Source: Chlorella sorokiniana (Eukaryota; Chlorophyta; Trebouxiophyceae; Chlorellales; Chlorellaceae). Taken from it: a stretch of 64,000 nt of DNA. Position 1 is the stretch's first letter; each line of letters starts with the position of its first letter. The DNA lies in NCBI GenBank assembly GCA_025917655.1, contig CP084620.1, positions 372,001 to 436,000 on the forward strand, read 5' to 3'. This document shows positions 22,929 through 33,900 of this stretch, piece by piece. Made by a program: the position numbers and the translations under genes. The notes beneath the pieces were generated by a model. That model saw only the letters and a list, made by a program, of their open reading frames with translations. It was not told where the DNA came from and did no database searches.

Positions 22929-25900
22929 TCTGGCCGCCGCAGATGGAGCGTGTTGCAGCGGCGACTGTGCGGGGCCACCTGCTGCTGCAGCTGGTGCACC
23001 GCGCGTGGGAGGAGAAGCTGGAGGAAACTGCTCGGCGCTGCAGGTCCTGGTGCGGCCGCTGCAGCTCGCCATGGCCGACTCCAGGGTTGGCGCCTTGGAC
23101 CTCGTGGGTGTAGCGTTGTTGCTGGTGCGCCTCGGGTGCTTGCGAAGCAGCAGGGGGAGGGTTGTTGGGAGGGTGGAGAGGGGCGGGAGAAGAACCGAAA
23201 TGAAGGGCATGACGTCTGGTGTATGGAGTTGTGGATGTCTTCGAATCTTTTCCAGTAGAGTAGCATGGTTTCCAAAACCAGGGCCGAGGCGGGGGAAAGG
23301 GGGAACACGCTCTGCCCTGAGGCCCACCCTACGCCTCTTGTGCCCCTCAGCCCCGCTACCGCCGCCCTGGCTTCCCTCCGCCCCCGCAGAACGGCCCGCC
23401 GGCTCTGGTGGAACAGGCTGTGTCGACGGCGACCGGCAGCCTGCTGTCCTCGCATGATGATGCGCAGAGCCAGTTCTGGAGGCAGCTGCTGCTGCTGCTG
23501 CTGCAGCTGGCAATCGAGGGGCCAGTGGAGGCGGCCGATGAGGCTGTGCTGCTGCTGGCTGAGGCCGAGGCCCAGCCGGCTTCGGCGACGGACGAAGCCG
23601 CGGCACCGCGGTCGGAACAGCCAGCGGTACTGCAGGACGATGCGACAGCGGTACCGGACACAGACCCGCACACAGCCCTGGATGAGTCTGTGCTGGCAGA
23701 GACGATCGCCGCGCTGCGCCGCTCAGGCAGCCCCTCGGGAATCCCTGCCGACGGAGCGGCTGCTGCCTCGCGCGTTGCGGGCCGCGACGGCGAGGAGCCG
23801 CAGGCCGGCATGGCAGGCAGCGACGCTGGGCACGGCGGCAGCAGCAGCCCCCGCCCGACCGCTGACGCCCAGAAGCGTCGGAACCTTGCGATGACGCACT
23901 TCCTGGTGCGGCGGCTGGCGCCCTGAGGCGGCGCCTGGCGGTACGCATCCTGCTGGCACTGCAGTACATGGCGCAGCGCTCCCGCCTCCCGCCAGAGGTG
24001 CTGAACGTCGTCGTTGACTGGATGGAGGGACCCTTGGCTGGGTTGGAGCATGGCGGAGCCAGCCCTACGCTCCTCCAAATGGTGTCCAGGCTCATGCGAC
24101 AGCTCAATCGGGTGCGCAGGCTGGCTGCAGCAAGCAGTGTATTGTGTGGGGGCAGCAAGCGTGCACCCGGCCGCACGTGTGAGAGCCGCTGCTGCTGAAA
24201 GAGACGGTCGGGCACAGGCAGCAACGGCGACGACAGCAACGGCGGCCCCCGCCTGCCCGACAGCCTCGCCGTGCTGCTGCATGCGAGGCCGTGCTGGCTC
24301 GTCGCTGCATGGCTGCTCAGCCTGCTGGCAGGGCTGCGCTCAGTGCTCGGTGCTGTCAGCGCGTTTGGTCCAGCTTCTGTTTGGTCGCACACTGCTTGCT
24401 GCCCTGCCCCTACCCTGCAGATGATGCGGCTGCCAATCCACCGCCTGCTGGCGCTCTACACCTTTGTGGCGACTGCCTTTGGGGAGGCCTTCCGCACGCC
24501 CGAGGACCTGGGGGCCCTGAGCCCGGCACCCGCAGCGGTCGGGAACCCTGCCCAGACTTTGCGGTGAGGTGCAGCTGGGACCCTGCTGCTGCGCGCGTTT
24601 ATGTGCAAGGTGGAGCGTGGGTGTGGTGGGTGGTGGGTGGGTGGGTGTTGGTGGTGTGTGTGGGTGGGTGGGGGGGCGGGGGCGGGGGCGGGCGAGTCAC
24701 ACGCTTTACATTCTGCCCCCTGGCCGCCTGAGTGCGTGCATGCGACGACGGCTCGCTTCACGTGCCACCGACACAAGTCGACGAAGCTGACGCCGGCCCC
24801 AAGCGCTGCTGCAGGCGGCCGCCCTCAGCATGCGCTCGGGCATGGTGTGGGTGCCTCCGAGCACTGACACAGCCGGTGGGGAGCGCGAGGGCGGCGAGGG
24901 CGGCGAGGCAGCGGCGGGCGCAGCTGCAGCTGGATCCGTATGCCGTGGAGATTGCGATGCATCAGGTCAGCGGCAAGCGGAGCGTGAAGATCGGCTCCAG
25001 CCGGGCGCCCTCCACCGCTGCCGCTCCACCTGGCAACCCATCCGCTGTGCCGCCCCTCGCCCGCTCGCGCCCCCGCCTGCTGCGGCCGCCCTGCCCTTGC
25101 GCTGTGGCTTGCCGGTGCGGCTGACCTCTGCAACTCTTGCGCTGTCCGCCGGCTTTCCTCCCCCTCGCTTTTGTAGCCCTCCGCTCTGTCGCCGGCTGCT
25201 GCGGAGGATGGCAGTCATGCGATGCCTGGCTGGTGCTTTGTCTGTTCGATCTCTGGGCCGGCCGACGCCTCGGCCGCCAGGTGCCTTGACGAGCTGGCGA
25301 TGCTGGCGGCTGGGCAGAAGCTGATGCCAGCAATGACGCTGGACCCTGGGCTGCCGGCCCAGCTGACCCGATGCGAGCGGCTGCTGTCTGGGGCGCCGGT
25401 GCTGCCGCTGCTGCAGGGCCGCCTGGTGAGCCCCTGCCTGCGCTGCCTGCCCCTCTGCTGCCGAAACTGGCAGGATGCGGCGCGCTCTGCTGGCCTGCCC
25501 CCTGGCGGCGGTTACGTTATGAAACAGTTTAGAGGCTGGCCCCTTCTCTTGTGTTACTCCGTTGTTCTTTCGTTCTTGACGCAAGCCCAGTCCTTCCCCG
25601 TTTATATCCACCCTTGCCCCCTCCCCCTCCCCTACACCTGCACACACGGACACACACCTCCCTACTCACCCCATGCCCGCTGCTGCAGCTTCCGCGCCTG
25701 GGCATCCCAATCGACCGAGCAGCGCAGGTGGTGGACATTCTAATATTCAAAGTGAGCTCAGCAGCTCGGCCACGCCGCAGCAATCTGCTGCTGCCGCAGC
25801 AAGCTGCTGCTGCTGCTGCTGCTGATGCCCCCACCGTCGCCCCCCCCGCCAAGCCTGCACTTCTGCCGGCCGCGCCTGACCTCCCCAACATGTCTCCACT

Positions 25901-28900
25901 GGCCGCGCCCCTGCCTGCCTCCTTGCTGCCTTGCGGCGCCTGCCCTGCCCCTGCCCCACCACGTATCGTATGCTTGCTCGCCTTGCCGGCCGGCCGGCCT
26001 CTCACCCAGCCCTGCCTTCTCCGCTCCCTGGCACCTGACACATAATCGTCCTTCTGCACCGCAGGCCGCTGTCTGCCACACCCTGCTGCTGGCCATCCAC
26101 AAGGCGCGGGAGGCGGTGCAGCCGCCCGTGGCGACGGTACTGGGCATGCACACGGCCGCTCTCAAGGTGACCGCTGCTCGTCCCAAACCAAAGCTGCCAG
26201 CGGCGTGGGTGCCAGCGCGCACTTGCCCGGCGGATGGCTGGGGGAGCGGCGTGGCAGGCGCGCCGCTGCTTGGTGTCCTGCCCAGCAACCACAAGCCATC
26301 CTGGCCTGTCCATCCCGTGTGCTGCTGCCGCTTGCAGGGCGTGGCCGCGCCGCTTCCCGCCGACGAGCTCAAGGAGCAAGCGGCTGCCATCCTGAAATGC
26401 GCAGGCACGTAGCGACGACGAGCCCTCACGCCTGGCCACACCGCTTCTGCAGCTTGCCGTTTGTGTGGCAGCCAACCGCTGCGTGATTGGTGCGGAGGTT
26501 TGTGAAGAGAGCGGCGTCGTGGGCCCAGTTGTTCCGGTTAGAGAGGCACAAAGTCACGTGCCGCCGCTTGCCCCCTCCCGCCGCAGACCTGGAGCGGCTG
26601 CTGGTAGTCGCCGAGAAGCTGCAGGCGGAAATGAACGTGGAGGCGCTGCAGGAGCAGCTGGTCGGGCTGCGGTCGCGGAGCCTGCCCAAGAAGCTGGTGG
26701 CCAGGTGGGTGGATCAACAACAATAGGACAACACAAGGCTTTGAGTCGCCCGGGAGGGGGGGGGGGCATGCAGCGGCTCACTGGAAGGGGACATCCCATG
26801 AGTGTGTTGCTGCCCATGCAGTTTGCCTGAATTGGGCTCAACCGTCGGCGAAGAGGCTGCAAAGCACCTGTTGGCGGAGGCGGGCGCCCAGCTTCTGGAG
26901 CAGCGGGACTTCTGGCGCACTCAGGCCGCCAAGCGGCAGCAAGATCTCGGTGAGATCAGCGGCTGCAGCTCCCCCTTGGCCCCCATCCAACCTGCTGCCC
27001 GCTTGCCCCCCCCCCCCCCCCCCACCCACCCACACACACACACACACATGCACCACCCCCTCTTCCGTGCCTCTCCACACGCAGCCAAGAAGGCAGAGGA
27101 GCTGTGTCCCTGGGCCAACCAGGCCAAGATCATACTCAGCGTCATGGCTGGCACGAGCAGCAACAGCCGGGACCTCGCCCGTAGGCTGGGGCCCGCCGCC
27201 ACCGCCGCCACAAAGCAGGAGCAGCGGGTGGAGCACCTCGCAGAGAGGCTGTCACACGCCGCGACGGCGGCACACTGGCGGGCGCTGGATGTGATCAGGT
27301 GGGCAGCGGCGCTGCGGTTGCGGCGCCGCAGGTTGGCTGGCAACTGCGGGAAAGTTCAAAGAGTGCTGTGATGCCAGTTTCTTGCCTCTGGCGGAGGGCC
27401 ACGATCCATCCTCGGCCCGTCTGCCTGCTGCCCCTTCCAATTTTGCTCCCGGGAAGCAGCATGCGAAGCAGTCCGCCCTCCCCACCCACCGTCGCAACCC
27501 TCCAATCCCCCTCCCCCTGCTTGCCGCAGCGAGCTGCGCCAGACCGCGGCGGCATACCTTCCAGGGCCACTGGAGCAGGTATCGGTTGAAGTTCTGCTGG
27601 CAGACCGCTGGGAGGCTGTGGCCGCTGCAGGTGCGATGGGCTGAGCGCCGGCGGTGGTTGATGCGTGTGTGGTGTTGGGTGCGCCGCCTGCCCTGCAGAG
27701 CTATCCGTGCGTTCAGCTGGGGGCCTGGCTAGAGCGTTTCTGTTTGCCATACGCATGCGCTTTGCTACGCCTGTTTTTACTGGCTGCCGTGCGCGCCAGT
27801 TCATTCGGCATGCCTTCCCCTTGCAGCTGGCCTGGCCGAGAGCGATGCAAACAGCGGCGCAGAAGGGCCGATTGCCGAGGAAGCGGGTGACGCAGCGGCC
27901 CAGGCAGCCGAGGCTGCGGCTGCAGCTCTCCTAGAGGAAGAGAAGAGGCGGCAGGTGGAGGAGCAGCGGCGGCAACAGGAGGAGGCCGAGCGGCGGCGCG
28001 CGGCTGAGCAGCAGCGGCGGCAGCAGCAAGCTGAGGAGCGGGCGCGGCGCAGGCAGCGGGAGGAGGAAGAGGAGGCGGAGCGGCGGCGGCGCAAGCAGGA
28101 GGAGGAGGAAGCGGAGGAGCGGCGTGAGCAGCGGCGGCGGGAGGATGAGGCTCGCTGGCGGGAGCTGGAGGGTCTGGCAGCGGAGGCTGCGCTGCTGGAG
28201 CAGACCGAGCTTGATGAGGAGGCGCGGCAGGAAATGCAGCAACGGCTGGACCCCGGTGCAGAGCCCAGCGGCAGCGATGCAGATGGTGAGGAGGAGGAGA
28301 GTCAGGAGCCCAACGGCGCTGCAGGGCAGCAGCAGCGGCAGAAGAAACACAAGAAGTCGGGCAGGCAGCGCAAGAGGGAGAAAAGCTTGCGGCCGCGGCG
28401 GCCGCTGCCGCCGTTGCACGATCGGAAGGGGTTGCCGGTGGCGACCAGGTTGCCGCAGCGTCGCCGAACAGCTGCCCAGAGCAGCCGGAGCTGGGCAGCG
28501 GGGCCGCTGCATCCCCTGGACAGCAACCACGGGTGCTTGCGGTGCCTCGCTTAGCAGTGGGAGCGCCACACGCAGCTGAGGCAACTGTCGAAGCAGCAGC
28601 ACCTGCTGCTGCCGCACAGCTGCCTGCCCTGGGCCCCACCGAATGGCCAGCGCTGCAGCTGGAGCAGGGGGCAGAGGGCAGCGATGCTGAGCTGGAGGCG
28701 GCCATGCTGGGGCTGGGGCTGGGCAGCAGCGAGGCGCCGCCGCCGCCGCAGGACCCGCCGGCCAATGGCTGGGCCGACCCCGCCACCGCGCTGCGCATAG
28801 CGGCGCAAGCGGCCGCCAACAGGCTACCATTCCCACCTGCCACGCCGCCGCAGCCCGCGCCGGCGGCGCCCCGCCCGCAAAGACATGGGCAGCCTTGGCA

Positions 28901-30632
28901 GCCAAGCACGTCGACCCTCGGCCGCATTGCCAGTCAGACGAAGCCTGGTCCTTCCCCAAAGAGTCGCTGGAGCCGGCCACTCCCAAGAGCTTCTGTGCGG
29001 AAGCCGCCTCGCCAGCCAGGGCTGCCGATCCGACACCCAGCCCCAGCCCGCGTGAGCTGGATGCCGCGGCGCTGGCGCTGCCGGGCCTGCGCAACGAGGC
29101 CGGCGACTTCAACTGCTTCCTCAACGTGGTGCTGCAGTGCCTGTGGCGCTGCGCCGACTTCCGGCGGCAGGTGAGGGGGGCTGGGTGATGCGCTTTGTTG
29201 GCCCCACGCCCTAGACGCCACCTGGCAGTCCCTTCCGCTCCATGTTCCCCTCTCTGAAGTGCGCCCTCCTCTGTGGCCCCCCCCACCCCCCCCCACCCCA
29301 CGCCTCTTCCTCTCGCAGGTCCTCTCTTGGCCCCTAGGGGCCTTCCAGTCAGACGCCGTGCTGAGCAGCTTCCTGGCGCTCTTCCAAGAGCTCACCCGGC
29401 TGGATGCGGCGGCTGCTGTAGCGCTGGCGCAGCGTGCGCAGCAGGGCGCCGCCCGGCAGGAACGCGCCGTGATCGACCCCACGCCGCTGCGGGAGGCCCT
29501 CAACGCGCTGCCTGGCCAGGAGTTCAAGCTTGGTGAGCGCAGCCTGATGCTGAGGATAGAGGGTCGCCGGGTGATCCTGGACTTCCGTGTGAGGTGGTGC
29601 CAGCAGAGTCTTGCACCTGCTCATCCTTCCGCATGTTGTGGCCCCTCTGCAGGCGAGATGAGCGATGCCGGCGAGCTGCTGCTAGTGCTGTTTGAGCACA
29701 TGAAGGGCGTGGCGCCGGTGGTAGCAGGCACTGCTGTGGATGCCGTGTTTGGGCTGCGGGTGGCGGAAGCGGTGGAGTGCCAGAACTGCGGGCGGCAGAC
29801 GCAGCAGAGCAGCTACACTCAGGTATGCAGAGATTTGTTTTCTTTTAACTTATCTTATCCAACCAAGAATTAAACGCCGTACCACGTTTAATTTGTTCAT
29901 TTGCCTGCAGTACTTCTTTAATTCTTTTGCTGCTGCGCTGCGCTCCTCGCTGGCGGCTGGGCCAGACCCCGGCTTTGGAGCCCGCCTGCGCCGCATTGAG
30001 GACGAGCACAAGAAGTCGTGCGACACGGATGTTGGTGAGAGGACACTGCACAAGCTTATGGCTGATGTCAGCATTGTGCAGGCAGATTGTCGAAGGTTGC
30101 AGGATCACAGTTGGCTGTCTTTTCCCTCCTGCCACAGGCGGCTGCGGCACGCTGCACCCCGTGCGACAGGAGCTGGAGGGGAGCCGCCCCGTGTGTTCAC
30201 GCTGCAGCTGGTGTGGGAGAGCCATGAGGAGGATCCCGCCACTATAGGGGCCACCCTGCGGGCGATTACAGAACAGGTTGGGCCGATTCTGATGCACAAC
30301 ACTCCAGGACACCCGCAACTTAGGATGCCGCCCTGAACACGCTCTGCTCAGCAACTGCACCTCCCACTTTCCCTGACCGCCCGCCCCTGCTGCAGATTGA
30401 CCTGGGCCAGCTGTACACCGATCTGATGCCGGGCACCCTGTACCGCCTGCGGGCCATGGTCTGCTATTACGGCCGCCACTACTCGGCCTTCGTGCACCTG
30501 CCAGAGCCCTCTCTGTGGGTCGCCTTTGACGATGCATCGTCCAACTCCGTCAGAACTTGGGCGGCAGTACGGCAGCGGTGCGAGAGCGGGCGCTTGCAGC
30601 CCAGCGTGCTGTTTTACGAGGCCGTCAGCTGA
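20353..30632 (+). CDS. DUF627/DUF629-type ubiquitin hydrolase, array copy A
   Basis: First gene of the array. Exon 1 (20353-20409) encodes MAGGGKKKSGKSSKSEAKK; exons at 20582-20653, 20778-21002, 21135-21255 and 21485-21546 follow. Recognisable blocks: EKRLAEVAAALLEKGP; the array signature RGHLLLQLVHRAWEEKLE (22943-23124); RLLALYTFVATAFGEAFRTP (24421-24563); LCPWANQAKIIL and AAHWRALDVIR (near 27100-27298). One exon (27827-29170) encodes a Glu/Arg/Gln-rich helix, a disordered linker with a UIM-like DAELEAAMLGLGLGSS, and the USP Cys box. The USP domain (29078-30632) has NCFLN, Cys pairs ECQNC and CDTDVGGC, and GRHYSAF. It should remove ubiquitin from proteins, by homology to plant UCH-related proteins. 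Two frame steps in the linker and 1-nt losses at 23021 and in exon 30138-30276 break a simple reading; consensus error is likelier than decay. Confidence 0.88.
22898..22927 (+). repeat. 30-nt poly-C run before a splice acceptor
   Basis: Uninterrupted C30 that ends 15 nt before the exon of the array signature block at 22943 in copy A. It serves in place of a usual mixed polypyrimidine tract. Confidence 0.95.
24609..24690 (+). repeat. GGGT/GT-rich intronic tract
   Basis: GTGGGTGG-type repeats and G runs just downstream of an exon of copy A. Low-complexity intron sequence. Confidence 0.85.
26405..26586 (+). other. GC-AG intron in copy A
   Basis: The exon ends AAATGCGCAG and the intron starts GCACGT. 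The next exon starts at 26587 and restores ...AAAILKCADLERLLVVAEK. Reading through would meet TAG at once. Confidence 0.65.
27006..27048 (+). repeat. C run plus CA microsatellite near an acceptor
   Basis: C17 followed by CCCA and (CA)n, in the intron before the LCPWANQAK exon of copy A. Confidence 0.9.
29078..30632 (+). other. USP-like catalytic domain, copy A (six exons)
   Basis: Exons: up to 29170, 29319-29532, 29653-29822, 29911-30034, 30138-30276 and 30396-30632. The second exon is 214 nt against 193 in copies B-D and its protein differs most (AFQSDAVLSSFLALFQELTR, then an Ala/Gln-rich insert). The fifth is 139 nt against 140 in B and C. Cys (NCFLN), His (GRHYSAF) and Asp (FDDA) are present. 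Confidence 0.9.
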
Positions 30633-30909
30633 GGCAGCAGCGGCGGCGGCGGCAGCGGCAGCGGCAGCGGCAGCGGCAGCCAGGCTGGCGGCGCCATGCC
30701 GAGCTGTGGGGCGTTTGTAATTCTCAAGGTCTCTATTGGAGCGTATGTTATTACGACATCGCCCGCGCCTTGTTGATAGCCAAGCTTTCGGTTCGATTCC
30801 CGATCCTGCCCTCCCATCGAGCGAGTGAGAGACTGATATACATCTTTTCAGTATAATTGGGATAGATAACAAGCCAAATTAGGCCGCAAGGTTGACATCA
30901 GCTGCACAC
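30633..30909. promoter_or_regulatory. Intergenic region, copies A to B
   Basis: 277 bp. It starts with a GGC/GGCAGC repeat, then has TGTAA at 30716-30720, 84 nt after the stop of A (probable poly(A) signal). The rest is AT-richer; a TATAAT at 30852-30857 lies 53 nt before the ATG of B and could be a core promoter element, but this is unproven. Confidence 0.6.
30634..30680 (+). repeat. GGC / GGCAGC repeat after the stop of copy A
   Basis: Short microsatellite directly 3' of the stop codon, in the presumed 3' UTR. Confidence 0.9.
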
Positions 30910-33900
30910 ATGGGGGCCGGGAAGAAGAAGAGCAGCCGCGCGGCGAAGGCGGAGGTCAAGGTGCGTGACGTTGGGCTCATATATCACGAATCTTATTCTT
31001 ATTTGCACGACTGTCACAAGATGAACGGGGGCGGGTTGTCTGCCGCAGCCGCCGCTCGCCCTTGCTCTTGCCGGCGCTCCATTGCTGGGTTTGCCAGCTT
31101 GATCCCTTGCTGCTGCTACATCCTAATGCGCTGTAGGATGAAGCTGCTGCTGGAGGTGTTGCAGAAGAGCCGGCCGAGCAGGCTCGCTTGGTGGGTGCTG
31201 GCTAGCTTCCCTGCCGCTGCGCTCATGTTGCTTTTGATGGGGGTGCCCGCATGCAGCCTGGAGCTGTGTGGGCTAGAAAAGCGACGCCACCAGGCTGCTT
31301 TGGCAACGGCTCGCACTCGTCGCAGATCCAGGACTATCTGAAGGAAAGGCTGGAGGAGGCGCAGGCTGCGGACGGCAGCGAGGCGGCTGCCGGGGCTGCC
31401 TGGCCCGGCTGCGCTGCGCGTGCTTCGAGCGACGGCGCCGCCGCCCTCCGCCTGCTGCAGCCGGAGCTGCGAGTGCCGCTGGCAGACTTGCCGCAGGCGG
31501 TCCGCGCGGCTGTGCAGGCGGGGCGCATCAAGGGGAGCCTGGTGGGTGATGCTCGAGCCGCTCCCGTGCTTTCCTGTGCGCTGCCGGCGGCAGCGCAGCG
31601 ACCTGCTGTGCCGTGCAACTCCCACTTACTGCGCTTGGTCGTGCGTTCACTGCGCTTGGTCGTGCGTGTGTGGTACAGGAGATGCGCTTGCGGCACATTG
31701 CTGCTGCGTTGACCAAGGGCCCTGTGCAGTACCAGACCCTCGGCGTGGCGTTCCTCGGCAGGGTCCATGAGGCCAAGAGCTTTCCGGGTGGGCCCGCTGT
31801 GCACAGCGCAGCAGCTGGACCGCGCGCAGCTGCACATGCTGTGCTTGCCGTAGTTCATACAGCTCGGCAGCGACTGCTCACCGCTGTGCCCGCTGCGTCT
31901 GCAGACGCCGCCGCCTTCGAAGTGTCAGTCCTTCAGCAGCTGCACAAGCCGGTTCTGCTGCAGCGGGTGAGGCTCGTGCAGCGCTGGCTGCGCGGCTTGC
32001 CGCCACTGCCTGCCACCTTGCCTCCCTTTGCTGCTGCCCCCCCCCCGCATGTTTGTCGTTCCCCGTTGCCTGCCTGCCCCAGCGCCGTGTTCTCCCGCCA
32101 ACTGCCGCCGTTCCGTCCTCACGAGTCGATTGCAGCTGAAGGCGCAGAAGGAACGCGCGCCCGCCGCGCGCATCGTGGCGGAAGCGCTGACGCAAGTGGG
32201 GCTGCGGGAGGAGGAGTGTCTGGACGATGTGAGCTCCAGCTGGCGTGTGCGTGTGTTTGTGTTTGTGTGTGTGGGGGGGGGCATGCCCCTAACCTGGCAA
32301 CCACCGGAATACTTCCACTGAGCTGTACTGTGGTGTACCACCCCTTCCCGCCCCCGCAGGCCTTGGTGCAGGTCGGGCCGGAGGCGCATCGGCTGCTGTA
32401 CGCGCTGACAATCACGGAAGCCTCAGCGTCGGCGTCTGATGGCCGAAATGAGGAGTCGGCGGCACCCCTGGAACCCCTGGCTGCGGGGCTGCTGCAGCAG
32501 CTGCGCGGCGTGCGCATCGGGAGGCCGTCCCTCGGGGCGATGTGTGCGGACGCTGCCGCCGCGGCGCTCAGCGAGATGGGCCAGCTGGAGGAAGAGCGAG
32601 CGGGGCTGCGGCGGCAGCCCTGGGAGGAGCCATGGGCAGAGCTGGAGGAAGCCGCGGCGCAGCTGCACGCTGGCTGCCGCAGAGCAGGCGCGCCAGCAGG
32701 CTGCATCAGGCTGCCCCCATTGCCGCCGCCTCGCCTGCCCAGCTGGGTTCGCCGCCTCAGCCACACCGCTGCGCTTCTGCCTGCCCCCTGCAGAGCTCAT
32801 CGTCGACTCTGTGGCTCCGGGCTCGTTTGCCGCTCGCCTATGCGCAAGGAAGCTTCTGGAATCCGCAGGAAGGAGCCAGGCAAGCGTGCACCTGCTGCCC
32901 CGTCATCGGGCAGCCTGCAGCTGCAGGACAGCTTGGCTGCGGCGCCTGCAGGGCACCCAATTGAAAATTGGCGGCCAGCTGCGCTGCAGTTGGAGCCGGC
33001 GCTCGCGGCGGTGCTGCGGGGCCACCTGCTGCTGCAGCTGCTGCACCGCGCGGGAGGAGAAGCTGGAGGGAAACTGTGCGGCGCTGCAGGACCTGATTCG
33101 CCCGCTGCAGGTGGCCATGGCCGAGCCGGGCACCACGGCCCGCGACCTCTTCAGCCTTTGCACATTTCTGGTGGGTTTTGCTGCGCCGTGGCGGCTGTCC
33201 CTGCACAGCCGTCACCTCAAGGAGGCACGCCATGGCAGCGGGGGCATGCATGCTGCCGGCGGGTTGCTGCGTGTCCCCCCCAGCTCTGCCGTAGCCGCCC
33301 GGTTCCCTCCCACCCACGATGCCTCTCACATGCCTTCCCATGCAGTCCGGGCGCCAAAGCTGAGCGAGCAGCTGGAGGGCTTGGCGGAGGCGGTGCTGTC
33401 GCGCGGCGACGGGCGAGGCATGTTCTCGCTGCAGCTGGCAGCGATGATGCTGCTGCTGTCGCTGGAGCAGCCGCTGGATGGCGAGGATGCTGCCCTGGCG
33501 TTGGCACAGCGTCCTGAAGCGGCCCACCCGGCTCCCCAGGGAGAGCAGCCTGTGGGCACAGGCCCAGAATGCGGGAACGTCGCGGCAGCTGCAGCGGCGC
33601 CGGCTGTCAGCCCGGGGCCGCAGGGTGCTGCCGGGTACCCTCCCGCCAGCGCCTTGGGCAGCTGTGGCGAGGATGGGGACAGCGACCTGGCGCAATTTTT
33701 TGTGCGGAGGTTGGCGCAGCAGCAGCGCGAGATGGTGACCCGCTCCCTGCTTGGGCTGCAGCACATGGTGCAGCGCCGTCGCCTGAGCCTCCCATTGTTT
33801 GGAGTGCTGCATGACTGGCTACTGGGCTACTGCCCCGCCGATCTGCAGCCTGGAAAGGGCTCCGACAGGTTTATCAAGGCTGCCGGAAAGGTGGGTGGAG

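Noticed and set aside
30910-30960. N-terminal myristoylation of copy B (starts MGAGKKK)
   Set aside because: Position 6 is Lys instead of Ser or Thr, and the other copies lack Gly at position 2.
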